Below are positions 26,001 through 35,749 of a stretch of DNA of 64,000 nucleotides, in pieces. Below the pieces are notes generated by a model. That model did not search any database. It had not been told where the DNA came from and worked only from the letters and a program-made list of their open reading frames with translations. The DNA is from Sulfidibacter corallicola (GTDB taxonomy: Bacteria > Acidobacteriota > Holophagae > Acanthopleuribacterales > Acanthopleuribacteraceae): NCBI RefSeq assembly GCF_017498545.1, contig NZ_CP071793.1, positions 6,089,001-6,153,000 of the forward strand. Reading direction: 5' to 3'. Within the stretch, counting starts at the first letter, position 1; each line of letters starts with the position of its first letter. The position numbers were made by a program, and so were the translations under genes.

Positions 26001-27389
26001 TCAAAAGACGCGGTTGGCAAACAACCGGTTGGTGAAGTTGGGGCCCGGCTCGTCGGTCTTGACCAGGCTCAACTTGCGCATGGCGGCCTTGCGATCCGTC
26101 TCGGTACTCATCTCGAAATGAAGTGGCTCGCGGCGTTTCAGGGGCTCGTCCTTGGTGCGCACCTGATCGAGGCTCAGCACCCACGAAGGGCTGTCCTCGA
26201 AATCGGCGACATGCACCAGGTCCTTTTTCTGGTGGACCAACAGGCTGCCTTCCGGGGCCAGGCCCAGGGCTTTCGCCAACAGCAACATGCCGGCCTTTTC
26301 ACTCTCGTCCAAATCGGAGTTCATGGCCTCGATGACACACTCTTGCGCGGTCTTGGCGATGCTCGGGTCACCGCGCCAGTTGCGCACGAAGGCCGCCACG
26401 GTCTTGACGAAGCGGTTGATGGGCAGCAACATGCGCGGGTGATCGTTGCGCGGCGTGTAGTAGGCGAAGTTGACGCGGTAGTAGAAGCCGCGGCCGATGT
26501 ATTCCGAGTGCAGCAGGTGGCGCAGGGCCAGATTGCCGGAACCGTCCGGTTTGGTCAAACTGGACGGCGATTCGCCGATGTAGTGGTACAGCGAGTTCAC
26601 CACCAGGTCCAACTGGATCTGGCGCGACAGGCGTAGCTGGCGGAACACGGTTAGGAGCAGGATCGCCGTATAGAACTGGATGCGGATGCCCTCTCGGGGA
26701 ATGTCGACGTTGAGCAGCCCGCGAATGAACCGGGGATAGGACTCGTTGACGCGAATCAGGTTCAGGATGACGCGGTAGGCGGCATCCATCTGGGCGTCCA
26801 TCTCGTGAACCACCGATTCGTTCAGTTGCTCGAGGAAGTACATCAGTTTGAGGGCGTTGCGCAGGGCGTACTTGGCCGCGTGACGTTCGTCGATCATGGT
26901 CGAGGGAAAGGTCTCCTCCTCGAGCGGCTCGAGCGGGGTCACCTTGTAGCAGTCGTAGCCGGCGAGGGCTTCGCTGACGGCCCCCGCGCCTTGGGCGTTC
27001 TCCTTGACCAGAACGTTGGCCAGCGCGATCAGGTTCTTGGGCAGATCGGTTTCCTCCACGAAATTGGGTGCGAACGAGAGCCCGCCAATCTCGGCCCGTC
27101 GGAACAGGCCCGCCAGGTGCTGGACCGATTCCAACATGCTGTGTTCGATGAAGATGCGTTTTTCGACCAAGTGCACGCTCTGGGGCGTGACGCGCAGGGA
27201 GCAGCCCTTCAGCAACGAAAAACTGGACTTCATGGCCTCGGCCAGTTCCTGGATCAGGTCCTGGTAGGACATATTCTGGTCCCGGTTCTGGGTCAGGGTC
27301 CGGAAGAGCCGGCTCAACTTGAACGTGAGCGTTTCACCCAGGGCCTGAATGCGTTTGCGTTGTATTTTGGGTTGGTATGGTTCCATCAC
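26001..27389 (-). CDS. Protein with apparently degenerate HD domain, next to PilZ-kinase
   Basis: A 462-residue cytoplasmic protein of unknown function. The central helices resemble HD/HD-GYP domains. At the metal-binding position, where active proteins read FHDIG or YHDIG, this one reads YHYIGES (residues 268-273), so the catalytic Asp appears replaced by Tyr. The preceding helix LLLTVFRQLRLSRQIQLDLV has the usual family spacing. No GYP motif is seen. The C-terminal 60 residues (from DFEDSPSWVL) look unstructured. It starts one base before the stop of the four-PilZ kinase gene, so both are read from one message. I infer a non-catalytic partner in the same signalling route; the HD assignment rests on weak similarity. 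Confidence 0.6.
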   Translation of the reverse strand: MMEPYQPKIQRKRIQALGETLTFKLSRLFRTLTQNRDQNMSYQDLIQELAEAMKSSFSLLKGCSLRVTPQSVHLVEKRIFIEHSMLESVQHLAGLFRRAEIGGLSFAPNFVEETDLPKNLIALANVLVKENAQGAGAVSEALAGYDCYKVTPLEPLEEETFPSTMIDERHAAKYALRNALKLMYFLEQLNESVVHEMDAQMDAAYRVILNLIRVNESYPRFIRGLLNVDIPREGIRIQFYTAILLLTVFRQLRLSRQIQLDLVVNSLYHYIGESPSSLTKPDGSGNLALRHLLHSEYIGRGFYYRVNFAYYTPRNDHPRMLLPINRFVKTVAAFVRNWRGDPSIAKTAQECVIEAMNSDLDESEKAGMLLLAKALGLAPEGSLLVHQKKDLVHVADFEDSPSWVLSLDQVRTKDEPLKRREPLHFEMSTETDRKAAMRKLSLVKTDEPGPNFTNRLFANRVF

Positions 27390-30300
27390 CTACCCCATCA
27401 GTTTCTTGCAGTAGCGAATCAATTCTTTGTTGCCGATCAGCTTCTTGCTCATCTTGCGAATCAGTGCCAGACCGTCCGGTGTCCCGGCCTGTTTCAGCAG
27501 GAAGGCGGCGTGCTTTTGGTTTTCCAGGGTGAGGGTCTGGGCGTCCTGGGCCGGTTTGGTCGTGATGATCTGTTTCAGGAAGGCCAGGCCCTCGAACGAC
27601 CTGGTACGCTCGATGAGTCCGAAGACCATGTCGCGCTCGTCGTCGGACAAAGCCGTGAAGCGGGGCACGGTGTAATAGGATTTCAGCGTCTCTTCCTGAA
27701 GTCCGGGGGCGATGTGGCCCAGGGCGCGCCACGCTTCGAGGCGGGACTCGGCGTACAGTTCTCCCTCTTCGCTGGCACAACCGTGCAGAATGGTTTTGCG
27801 CTCCGGGAAGTTGCGCTGGCACAGCAGGCGGACCAGTTCCAAACGGGTTTTGGGACCTTCGTGGTTCAGCCAGCGTTGGAAAATCTTGGCGTCCACTTCG
27901 TCGGGAAGTTGACCGAACGCGGGGACCAGCAGCATGGCGACCTTGTCGCTGAGCAGGCCCGCCCAGTCCACCAGCTTGAGGGCCTCGCTCTCGCCGGCGG
28001 CCGACAGGCACAGGTCGGCGAGGAAACGACGGCGGAACTCTTCTTCCTCTTCCACGAAGAGGTGGAAGAGCACGGTCACCGTCTGTTCGGGTTCGGTCCA
28101 GCGCGTGATCTGGTGGAGTTCCTCGCGGTACTTGTGAAGCTCCTTTTCGGGCTTGTCGGAGATGGCCCGGAAAAACTCCTCGTTGGCCAGGCGTTCGCGC
28201 GGATCGGTGACCCCGGGCCGAATCAGGCCCTCGTCGCGGCGCCAGCGATCCAGTTTGGCCAGCACCTCGATGGCGCGGTCGAAATCGTTTTCCAGGACAC
28301 AGTTCTCCACCAGGGCGCTGACCATGTGGGCCTGGCGGTCGTCCAGGCAGCCGCCGGACTCGTCCGAAATGGTCTGCAGGCAGATTTCGATCGCCTCCTG
28401 GCGCATGATGGGATCTGCATCGCGGCCGAGCTGCTCGCGAATGCGGCGCAGCTTCATTTCGGCGAAACGCTCTTCGATATCCAGGTAGACCGGTTCCAGA
28501 TCGGTGAACGGAATCTGTTCCGCGGCAAGCAGCGCTTGGGGGTTCCAGTCGGCTTCGTGGCGCAGTTCGTTCTCCAGCTCCAGCAGGTGCTCTCTGGTGT
28601 AGTCGTCCTCGTAGACCGTGTCCACGTAGTCCGCACGAATGCGGCGCAAATCCAGTTGGAACATCAGGGTGACCGCATCGATCCCGTGGGGGCGACCCGA
28701 TTTCAGGTAGCGCACCACGCCTTCCATGAACGCCGTCAGGTCGTTCAACAGCAGCCCGCGGAAGAAGCTCAAATTGCGCACGCCGTCTTCGTAGAATTTG
28801 AAGCTCAGGCTCTTGTCGTTCTGATCTTCCTGGTAGACCAGCGCCCGCTCGAATTCCAGCCCGATCGCCGAAACCCCCAGGTCCAACCGATCCCAGGTCT
28901 CGAAATAGCGCATGAACAGCAGGTGAAGCTTGCGGACCTCGGTGATCGCGAATTCGTCGTTCCACACCGACTTGTAGGCGTTGCCGAATTGCACCGTCAG
29001 TTCCTGGACCAGCCCGGCCTTGGTCTCCGTCTGCACGTCGCTCAAATCCGCCTGTAGGTAGCGAATCAGGTCTTCGATGCTGGCCGCCACTTCGACCGCC
29101 GTCTCGAACCGGTTCTCCGGGTTCTTCTTGAGGCACTTGAGCACGAAGTATTCGAAGTTGGGGTTGATCTGCGGCAGTTTGTCGCGCATCAGGGGCGGTG
29201 CTTCCTTGAGGTGCTTGGTCACCACGTCGTACCAGTTGTTGCCCTGAAAGGGACGAATGCCCATGGACATCTGGTAGGCGGTGACCCCGAGGCTGTAGAT
29301 ATCGGCGCGAAAATCGACGATCCGGCCGCCGCCGGCCTGTTCCGGCGCCATGTAGTAGGGCGTGCCCGTGAGGTTCTTGAGCTTGACGCTGGGCTGGTTG
29401 GTGTCTTCACCGGCGCTGTCGTAATCGAGGATGCGGGCCAGACCGAAGTCGGTGATCAGGACCTGGCCGTCCTCGGAGATCATGATGTTCTTGGGCTTGA
29501 TGTCCAGGTGGACCACGTCGTGGTTGTGGGCGTACTTCAGCCCGCTGGCCACGTCGCGCATGATCTCCAGCGTGCGGATCTGCGACAGCCGGCCCTCTTT
29601 CTTGAGTACGCGATCCAGGGACCATCCCTTGATGAACTGCATCGTGTAGAACACCATCCGTTGGGGATGGTGAATCATCACCTGCTTCGGGAAATCCAGA
29701 TAGCGAGGGTACTCTTCCGGTGTGATGTCGCCCGTGTTGAACTCTTGCGCGATGTTGGGGTGACGAAACTTGGACACGATCTGCGCTTCGTGGATGAACT
29801 GGTCGCGCACCCGTTTCTTCTGGGCGAATTTGGGTTTCAGCACCTTCATCGCCGCATCGATCTTGCGCTCGCGGTCGTGGACCAGGTAGATCTCGGCGAA
29901 GCTGCCCTCGCCGACCTTGCGGATGAAGCGGTAGCGGCCCTTGACCGTGGTCTTCGCCTCCGCGGTGACGCTCGCAGCCGGGGTACCGGTATCCTGCTCC
30001 TGATCCTTTCCATTTTCCTTTTTGTCGTCGGGGGCCTCGATCAGTCCCTGCTTGTGGAGGAATCCCTGGAACTCGGGGCTGGCTCCGATGATTTTGGCGC
30101 CGATCCTGAAAAAACTGCCTTCGGGACGATTGATCAACTTGCGGTTCTTTTCGTGGACCTTGAGCTTGAATACCTTGCGATCGGCCTCCTGGCACTTGAG
30201 CAGGTAGAATTGGCTCTCGGGAAAGTTGATCGGGGCGAAGAAACACAGGCCCTTGGTTCCGAAATCGTGGCTCCGGCCCCGGTAGACCTGGTCGCCGACC

Positions 30301-31988
30301 TTGACCAGTACCGGTAGCTTGGTGAAGATCCGGTCGTGGGCCCGCCGCTCGGGCAGGCTCTCGGCGCTGAGACTGCCGTAACCCGACTCGATCGCCTTGT
30401 CGATGACCTGCACGTGGCTGGGCAGGTCGCCCCGGTTGAAAATCCCGTTTTTGACCAGGAACGTGTGGAAATTCTCGCTGGCCGCCGTGATGCGCATGCC
30501 GATGCGCCATAGCTTTCCGTAGGGCGTGGTGACCTTGTTGCGGCTCTTTTCCTCGACCTGTAGGTCGAAAGTCAGCTTTTCGTGGCCGAAACACTGGAGT
30601 GGAAAGCGCTCGCTGGTGGGAAAATCGAGCGGCGCCAGAATGCTGAGGCCCTTTGCCCCGAACTCGACCGAACGACAGCGGAACTTGCGCTCGTCCGCAC
30701 CGGCCAGAATGGGGATCTGGATGTAGGCACGTCGCTGCCTGCGTCGGTTCTCGCTGCCCAGTTTCAGTTGCAGGCCGGCCTCCAAGGCGCGGTCCACGTC
30801 GTCCATGCTGGATTTGCCGTGGGCGATTTTGTGGCGCTCGAGAAACGATTCGAAGTTGGGACTGTACTTGAGGATCTTCAGGCCTACCCGGAGCCGGAAC
30901 GCGCCGTCGATCCACACTTGGCGCCGGTGCTTCTCTTCCACCTTGAGGTCGAATTCCTCCATGGCGCTCTCGCGGCATTTGAGGCGAAAGGGGCCGTTTT
31001 TCGGTAAATCGCTGCCGAATACGACGCAGAGCCCCTTGGCGCTGAAATCCTCGGTCTCGCCCCCGTAATTGCCGTCGTCGAATTTGGCCATACAGGTGAT
31101 CTTGAGCCGAACCCGCTTGGCCTGGCGCCGTTCGTCGTCCGGTACTTCGTCGGTCCCGGCGCCCGTCGCCCCATCGTCCTCATCCGATTCTTCGGATGGC
31201 GAGAGGTTGTTGACGGTCAGGTCCATGGAGCCGTTGTAGGTCAGGTCGAACGTCAGGTCCTGGCTGCTTTGGTCGATGCGCGGCGGGAGCGAGTCGTTGG
31301 GGCCGCTGGACCCCTCGTTGAGCGCCTGGGATTCCGAATCGCCGTTGGCTTCCTTGACGGGCGAAGCGGTGCCCTGGCCGCGCGCACCGGTGGCGGTTCG
31401 CTCGCCCTGGGTGGTGGCAGCCCCACCCACGTAACGCGAAATCGTCGTATTTTTTGCGCCAACGCCCTGTTCGGCCATGACGGGAGCCGCTACCCGATCC
31501 TGGAAGATGGTCTCTTCCAGCGAATTGTCGGCGCTGATCGAGCTGTCGGCACTGCCGTTGACCGAGAGCCAGGGGGGTAGCGTCTGCGTCAGCGAGACCT
31601 CGCCGGGATCCTTGGATGCGGCCTTCTTGCGTTCCTGCTCCGCGGCCTTGGCTGCCGTCAGTTCCTCGTACATGGCGAAGTCGGCCGGAATGGTATCGCG
31701 AATTCGCAAACCCAGTTTCGTGAAAACCTGCTTCTTCCAGGTGACGGGGCGGCGATGGCGAAGCTCGACGTTGAATTGAACATTGCGCTTCTCATCCAAT
31801 TTACATATGACCGAAAGCTCGTGAACAAGCGGCAATGTGTCCTGGGTGATGATACTCAATCCATCTGGGCCGAAATTGACCGTTTGGGCGGGAAACCGCT
31901 GATCGCCAATAATACATAAAGCGCTCAACCTCAATGTAATGCGGTTGAAGTGGCGGCGATTCCCGCTATGACCTTGTTCCGTTTGCAT
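27390..31988 (-). CDS. Four PilZ domains fused to a Ser/Thr protein kinase
   Basis: A 1532-residue protein with a rare architecture. PilZ-like domains lie at about residues 11-105, 287-385, 413-512 and 547-645. A Ser/Thr kinase spans 685-975, and the remaining C-terminal ~550 residues are helical. Each PilZ has an RxxxR box (RRHFNR, RRQAKR, RRRQRR, RRAHDR). Only the second keeps a full DxSxxG box (DFSAKG); the others read NFGPDG, EFGAKG and DFGTKG. The kinase has GEGSFAE, Lys715, HLDIKPKN (catalytic Asp829; Leu replaces the usual Arg), DFG at 847 and APE at 881. No membrane segment is seen. The natural reading is a cytoplasmic kinase regulated by cyclic di-GMP. A disordered Ser/Gly-rich linker separates PilZ1 from PilZ2. 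The targets are unknown. Confidence 0.88.
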   Translation of the reverse strand: MQTEQGHSGNRRHFNRITLRLSALCIIGDQRFPAQTVNFGPDGLSIITQDTLPLVHELSVICKLDEKRNVQFNVELRHRRPVTWKKQVFTKLGLRIRDTIPADFAMYEELTAAKAAEQERKKAASKDPGEVSLTQTLPPWLSVNGSADSSISADNSLEETIFQDRVAAPVMAEQGVGAKNTTISRYVGGAATTQGERTATGARGQGTASPVKEANGDSESQALNEGSSGPNDSLPPRIDQSSQDLTFDLTYNGSMDLTVNNLSPSEESDEDDGATGAGTDEVPDDERRQAKRVRLKITCMAKFDDGNYGGETEDFSAKGLCVVFGSDLPKNGPFRLKCRESAMEEFDLKVEEKHRRQVWIDGAFRLRVGLKILKYSPNFESFLERHKIAHGKSSMDDVDRALEAGLQLKLGSENRRRQRRAYIQIPILAGADERKFRCRSVEFGAKGLSILAPLDFPTSERFPLQCFGHEKLTFDLQVEEKSRNKVTTPYGKLWRIGMRITAASENFHTFLVKNGIFNRGDLPSHVQVIDKAIESGYGSLSAESLPERRAHDRIFTKLPVLVKVGDQVYRGRSHDFGTKGLCFFAPINFPESQFYLLKCQEADRKVFKLKVHEKNRKLINRPEGSFFRIGAKIIGASPEFQGFLHKQGLIEAPDDKKENGKDQEQDTGTPAASVTAEAKTTVKGRYRFIRKVGEGSFAEIYLVHDRERKIDAAMKVLKPKFAQKKRVRDQFIHEAQIVSKFRHPNIAQEFNTGDITPEEYPRYLDFPKQVMIHHPQRMVFYTMQFIKGWSLDRVLKKEGRLSQIRTLEIMRDVASGLKYAHNHDVVHLDIKPKNIMISEDGQVLITDFGLARILDYDSAGEDTNQPSVKLKNLTGTPYYMAPEQAGGGRIVDFRADIYSLGVTAYQMSMGIRPFQGNNWYDVVTKHLKEAPPLMRDKLPQINPNFEYFVLKCLKKNPENRFETAVEVAASIEDLIRYLQADLSDVQTETKAGLVQELTVQFGNAYKSVWNDEFAITEVRKLHLLFMRYFETWDRLDLGVSAIGLEFERALVYQEDQNDKSLSFKFYEDGVRNLSFFRGLLLNDLTAFMEGVVRYLKSGRPHGIDAVTLMFQLDLRRIRADYVDTVYEDDYTREHLLELENELRHEADWNPQALLAAEQIPFTDLEPVYLDIEERFAEMKLRRIREQLGRDADPIMRQEAIEICLQTISDESGGCLDDRQAHMVSALVENCVLENDFDRAIEVLAKLDRWRRDEGLIRPGVTDPRERLANEEFFRAISDKPEKELHKYREELHQITRWTEPEQTVTVLFHLFVEEEEEFRRRFLADLCLSAAGESEALKLVDWAGLLSDKVAMLLVPAFGQLPDEVDAKIFQRWLNHEGPKTRLELVRLLCQRNFPERKTILHGCASEEGELYAESRLEAWRALGHIAPGLQEETLKSYYTVPRFTALSDDERDMVFGLIERTRSFEGLAFLKQIITTKPAQDAQTLTLENQKHAAFLLKQAGTPDGLALIRKMSKKLIGNKELIRYCKKLMG

Positions 31989-33032
31989 GACCGCGATCGT
32001 TCTCCCTTGGGCTAAGGGTTCGGGGAGTTGCCGTTCTTTTGGGGTCGAATTGTCTCATTCTCGAGGGCTTCGAAAAGTGAATCAGATATTCGTTTTGCCC
32101 CGAATGACGGGAAAGATGCCGTTCATTATAGAGAACCCCTTCGAATTTCAAAATCCCCATTCCTAACGGAACGCGAATTATTGAAGCCCTTTCCGAGCGG
32201 GGACTCACCGCAACGATATTTAGGACTCCTGTGACCGAGGACGCTCCGGGCTCCTGGATGGTGAAAACTGGCGATCGGGAAAATGGATTTTCACGGGTAA
32301 TTCGGGTCTTGCATTCAAACTGGCTCCTTTTGATGCCTGGGTCAACCCCGGCGCCCATCCCCAACCGCGATCGTGGCGCATGGGAACCTACCCATCCGGA
32401 AACGAAGAGATCGCGGCGGTCACCAGGGTTCCTCCGGAAGGGCGGGGCATCGACTTGTGGTTGCCCGGTTTCGGCAAGATCTTTATCACGAGGCGGTTGA
32501 CCGAATTTTCGCGGCAGGCTGTCGATTCCCGTCGGCATTGGGTTGGATATCAAAGATCAACATTCCGAATGAGCCTGAATCTGGATCGGCCGTGGATCAC
32601 CGCGCCGTCCGGCTCGGTACCGTCCCGGGTTCCCGATGAGGAGGAGGGATTCGCGGTTTGGTGAGCCCGATTGCGTGACGGTCACCGGCTCTGGTGGGAT
32701 TTCGGCGAATCTGGCATAATCTCGCAGAGTCAACGATCTCCAAAACACAATCAAGGGGTTCCGCGCTCGGGAACCGGTGTCCCGAGTTCTGTCCTTGCTG
32801 TTTGGGTCGTGATGGCGGACAGCTCCCGCGTCGTTCTGCGGACGATCGTCGGGAGAAAGACAAACAGGGCAATGGCTGCCGCGCGGCGCGCATTCGAAGG
32901 AACGGGTCGTAGCGGCGAAGCGGGTGCTTCCAGGGTCAGCACGCTTCCTCGAGGAGCGGGCCGGGAGCGCCGGGACCGGATCGACATCGACGGCTTTGGA
33001 ACACTCGGGAACATGCCTACAAGGACGGAACC
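31989..33032. other. Long gap between PilZ-kinase and transporter genes
   Basis: About one kilobase separates these divergent genes. It must contain both promoters, but I cannot name a convincing -35/-10 pair. No inverted repeat longer than a few bases was noticed. An open frame on the plus strand ending at 32664 is listed separately. Confidence 0.4.
32380..32664 (+). CDS. Doubtful small open frame, possibly a gene remnant
   Basis: From the first ATG this frame encodes 94 residues. The same frame stays open upstream to about 32224 and reads like normal protein (for example GKWIFTGNSGLAFKLAPFDA), but there is no ATG, GTG or TTG start in that part and no ribosome binding site. Codon use resembles that of real genes nearby. 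It could be the 3' remnant of a decayed gene, or chance. I recognise no domain. Confidence 0.25.
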   Translation: MGTYPSGNEEIAAVTRVPPEGRGIDLWLPGFGKIFITRRLTEFSRQAVDSRRHWVGYQRSTFRMSLNLDRPWITAPSGSVPSRVPDEEEGFAVW

Positions 33033-35288
33033 TTGAACGACGCGAACAACACGGAACAAGCGAACATTCTGAGCCGCAATCAGTTCGGAACCTTTGGCGG
33101 CGTCTTCACACCCAGTATCCTCACCATTCTGGGCGTCATCATGTTTTTGCGGGCCGGCTTCGTCATCGGCCAGTCGGGTATTTTGGGTGCGATCATCATC
33201 CTGGCGCTGTGTAAGCTGATCACCACCTTCACGGCCGCCTCGATCGCCGCGGTATGCACCAACATGCAGGTGCGCGGCGGCGGCGCCTATTTCATGATCT
33301 CCCGGGTGCTGGGCCCCGAATTCGGCGGGGCCATCGGCATCGCCCTCTTCTTCGCCCAGGCGCTTTCGGTTCCTTTTTACATTCTCGGTTTCACCGAGGC
33401 CCTGGTGGTCACCTTTCCCAATTTGACCGACTACTTTCAAATCATCGCCCTCATTTCCGCGGCCTTACTTTTCGTGATCTCCTACGTGGGCGCGACCTGG
33501 GCCATCAAGGCCCAGTACTTCATCATGGCTCTGCTCGGGCTCTCCATCATCGTCTTCATGGGCGGCGCCTTCATGCGGTTCTCGCCCGAAACGCTTTCCG
33601 CCAATTGGGAGGCCGGGTACACCCTGATTCCCGATGCGGAGGGGTCCTACAACTTCTGGATCATTCTGGCGATCTACTTTCCCGCGGTGACCGGCATCCT
33701 GGCCGGAGTCAACATGTCGGGGGATTTGCGCAACCCCACCCAGAGCATTCCCCAGGGGACCTTCCAGGCGGTGGCGGTCGGGTTCGTGATTTACTTGATT
33801 CAGATCTTCGCCTGTGGGGCCGCTTTCAACCGCTCCGAGCTGATCGAACGGCCTTTCGAAATCCTCAAGGATCACGCCATGTTCGGGATGGGCTGGTTGG
33901 TGGTCGCCGGGATGTTCGCCGCGGCGCTTTCCAGTGCCCTGGGCAGTTATCTGGGAGCTCCGCGCATCCTGCAGGCGGTCGCCCGCGATCGCATCCTGGA
34001 AGTGCTGAAACCCTTCGCCAAGGGCACCGAACAGGGCGACGAACCGCGGCGCGGCCTGATTTTCACCGGCGTCCTGACCGTGGTGGTCCTGCTGGTGGTC
34101 GGTAACGATGCCGGTGGTGGTGCCCTGAACTCGGTTGCGGCCATCATCACCATGTTCTTCCTCTACACCTACGGAATGGTCAACCTGGCCGCCTTTATCG
34201 AAGCCGTGGGCGACAACCCCAGTTTCCGGCCGCGGTTCCGCGTGTTTCACTGGGGCACGGCCCTGTTGGGGGCCATCGGGTGTGTGGGCATCGCCTTCCT
34301 GATCAATTCGGCTGCGGCCCTGATGGCGGTCCTGGTGCTGGGCGGTCTGCTCTGGTTCATCAAGACCCGCGAACTGCAAACCACCTTTGGCGATGCGCGT
34401 CGCGGTTTCGTATTCGCCGGGGCGAGAAAGAACCTGCTGCGGCTGACCATGATGGAGGAAGATCCCAAGAACTGGCGGCCCACGGTCCTGGTTTTCACCG
34501 GGAACCCCGACGTTCGCGAGTACCTGGTCTCCTACGGCGTCTGGCTGGAGTCCAACCGCGGCATCGTCATCCTGTGTAACGTGTTGGTGGGTACCTTCGA
34601 AGAGTTGGGGCACCGGCGTCCCGTGGCGCTCACCCGCCTCGAAAAGTTCTGTCGCGACAAGAACATCCAGGCATTCCCCTCGGTCGTCGTGGCGCCGGAG
34701 CTGATGCAGGGCATCTCGTCGACCCTGCAAGCCTCGGCCATCGGTCCGATTCGGCCGAACCTGGTCATGTTCGGCTGGTCCTCCGAATTGGACCGCATGA
34801 GCGTCCTGCTCAGGTACCTCCGCATCGCCGAACGCATGGGTATGGGGCTGATCCTGCTGTATGCGCGCGGCATGCCCGAACCGCGTACCAAAAAGCGAAT
34901 CGACGTTTGGTGGCGTGGCCACAAGAACGGCGAGCTGATGGTGATTCTGGCTCATTTGCTCAGTCGCAACTGGGAATGGGGACGCAGCGAGATTCGCGTC
35001 CTGCGCCTGATCGGCGACAGTTCTGAGCGCGAAGAGGCACGAACGGAGATGGATGGACTGATCGACGAGGCTCGGGTCGACGCGAAAGTCGAGTTGATCG
35101 AGTCCGGCAAACCCTTTCCCGAAATCCTGCACGAGGCTTCGGGCTCGTCGGATTGTGTGTTCCTGGGCTTCGAGCCGCCGGCCAAGGGGGCCGAGGAGCC
35201 CTGGCACCAGGCCTACAAGGCGATGCTGCGCCGCATGCCCACGACCATTCTGGTCAGTTCCACCGGCATCGAGGATATGCGGGCATAG
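33033..35288 (+). CDS. SLC12/cation-chloride cotransporter-like membrane transporter
   Basis: A 751-residue integral membrane protein. The first ~450 residues contain about 12 hydrophobic helices of the amino acid-polyamine-organocation fold. Landmarks match bacterial homologues of the animal Na-K-Cl cotransporters: FGTFGGVFTPSILTILGVIM, RGGGAYFMISRVLGPEFG, YFPAVTGILAGVNMSGDLRN, and SALGSYLGAPRILQAVARD. A soluble C-terminal domain of about 300 residues (from RPTVLVFTGNPDVREYLVSY) resembles the cytoplasmic regulatory domain of that family. The substrate (ions or amino acids) is not established for most bacterial members. TTG 33033 is chosen because AAGGA lies upstream and the frame matches the family N-terminus. 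Confidence 0.85.
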   Translation: MNDANNTEQANILSRNQFGTFGGVFTPSILTILGVIMFLRAGFVIGQSGILGAIIILALCKLITTFTAASIAAVCTNMQVRGGGAYFMISRVLGPEFGGAIGIALFFAQALSVPFYILGFTEALVVTFPNLTDYFQIIALISAALLFVISYVGATWAIKAQYFIMALLGLSIIVFMGGAFMRFSPETLSANWEAGYTLIPDAEGSYNFWIILAIYFPAVTGILAGVNMSGDLRNPTQSIPQGTFQAVAVGFVIYLIQIFACGAAFNRSELIERPFEILKDHAMFGMGWLVVAGMFAAALSSALGSYLGAPRILQAVARDRILEVLKPFAKGTEQGDEPRRGLIFTGVLTVVVLLVVGNDAGGGALNSVAAIITMFFLYTYGMVNLAAFIEAVGDNPSFRPRFRVFHWGTALLGAIGCVGIAFLINSAAALMAVLVLGGLLWFIKTRELQTTFGDARRGFVFAGARKNLLRLTMMEEDPKNWRPTVLVFTGNPDVREYLVSYGVWLESNRGIVILCNVLVGTFEELGHRRPVALTRLEKFCRDKNIQAFPSVVVAPELMQGISSTLQASAIGPIRPNLVMFGWSSELDRMSVLLRYLRIAERMGMGLILLYARGMPEPRTKKRIDVWWRGHKNGELMVILAHLLSRNWEWGRSEIRVLRLIGDSSEREEARTEMDGLIDEARVDAKVELIESGKPFPEILHEASGSSDCVFLGFEPPAKGAEEPWHQAYKAMLRRMPTTILVSSTGIEDMRA

Positions 35289-35749
35289 CCCAACGCGGTG
35301 CAGAAGCGCCACCGCTGAAATGCTCCGCCTTCCTGTTCCCGCATGCAGAGTGAGTTGTCGTGCCTGTAGGTGGGGAGGCGCCCTGGTCAGCCTGCGCCTC
35401 CAATCGAAGTCACGAGTGCTTCGGTGGGTTTGTGGGCCCAAAGAGCGAAGCGATCGATTCTACCCTGTGGGCAAAGCCGGCATTGGATTCTCTCAAGTGC
35501 CGCGTCATGTCGACACCTAGTTGCTTCGAAGGGTCGAGCAGGCTGCTCAACCTACAGGTCCACAGGTGCTTACGAGAATTTCGGGCTCTTTGGTCGGGTC
35601 GCCGGTTAGGGAGGGCTACACTTCCAAGTGTGTCGACTATGAGTTCCCGTACCTCGAAGAGAGGTGGAATGCAGGTAGATGGGGGGCCGCCTAGGCCAGG
35701 TTGGAAGTGACCCGCCACACCCTTGCGAGCGGGCGGGTCATGGTGTTTC
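35289..35749. repeat. Two copies of the dispersed modular hairpin repeat
   Basis: This non-coding gap holds one plus-strand copy and one minus-strand copy of the dispersed module. The plus copy has the box GTTCCCGCATGC (35335), then CCTGTAGG (35363), then the hairpin GGAGGCGC/GCGCCTCC (35374-35381 with 35394-35401), then AATCGAAG. A minus-strand copy at 35525-35560 reads CCTGTAGGTTGAGCAGCC and then TGCTCGA. Both arms differ in sequence from the copies at 49-51.8 kb but keep pairing. Confidence 0.65.

Noticed and set aside
26805-29057. Plus-strand open frame of 750 codons opposite the PilZ kinase
   Set aside because: Low-complexity Gln/Gly/Val/Leu translation typical of an antisense frame in GC-rich DNA.
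32671-33036. Small plus-strand gene of 121 codons before the transporter
   Set aside because: Translation is Arg/Gly-rich without domain or start signal and overlaps the transporter start.
33465-35441. Minus-strand open frame of 658 codons opposite the SLC12-like gene
   Set aside because: Its composition (His, Arg, Gln, Gly rich) and lack of domains mark it as antisense; the plus-strand protein has clear membrane helices.
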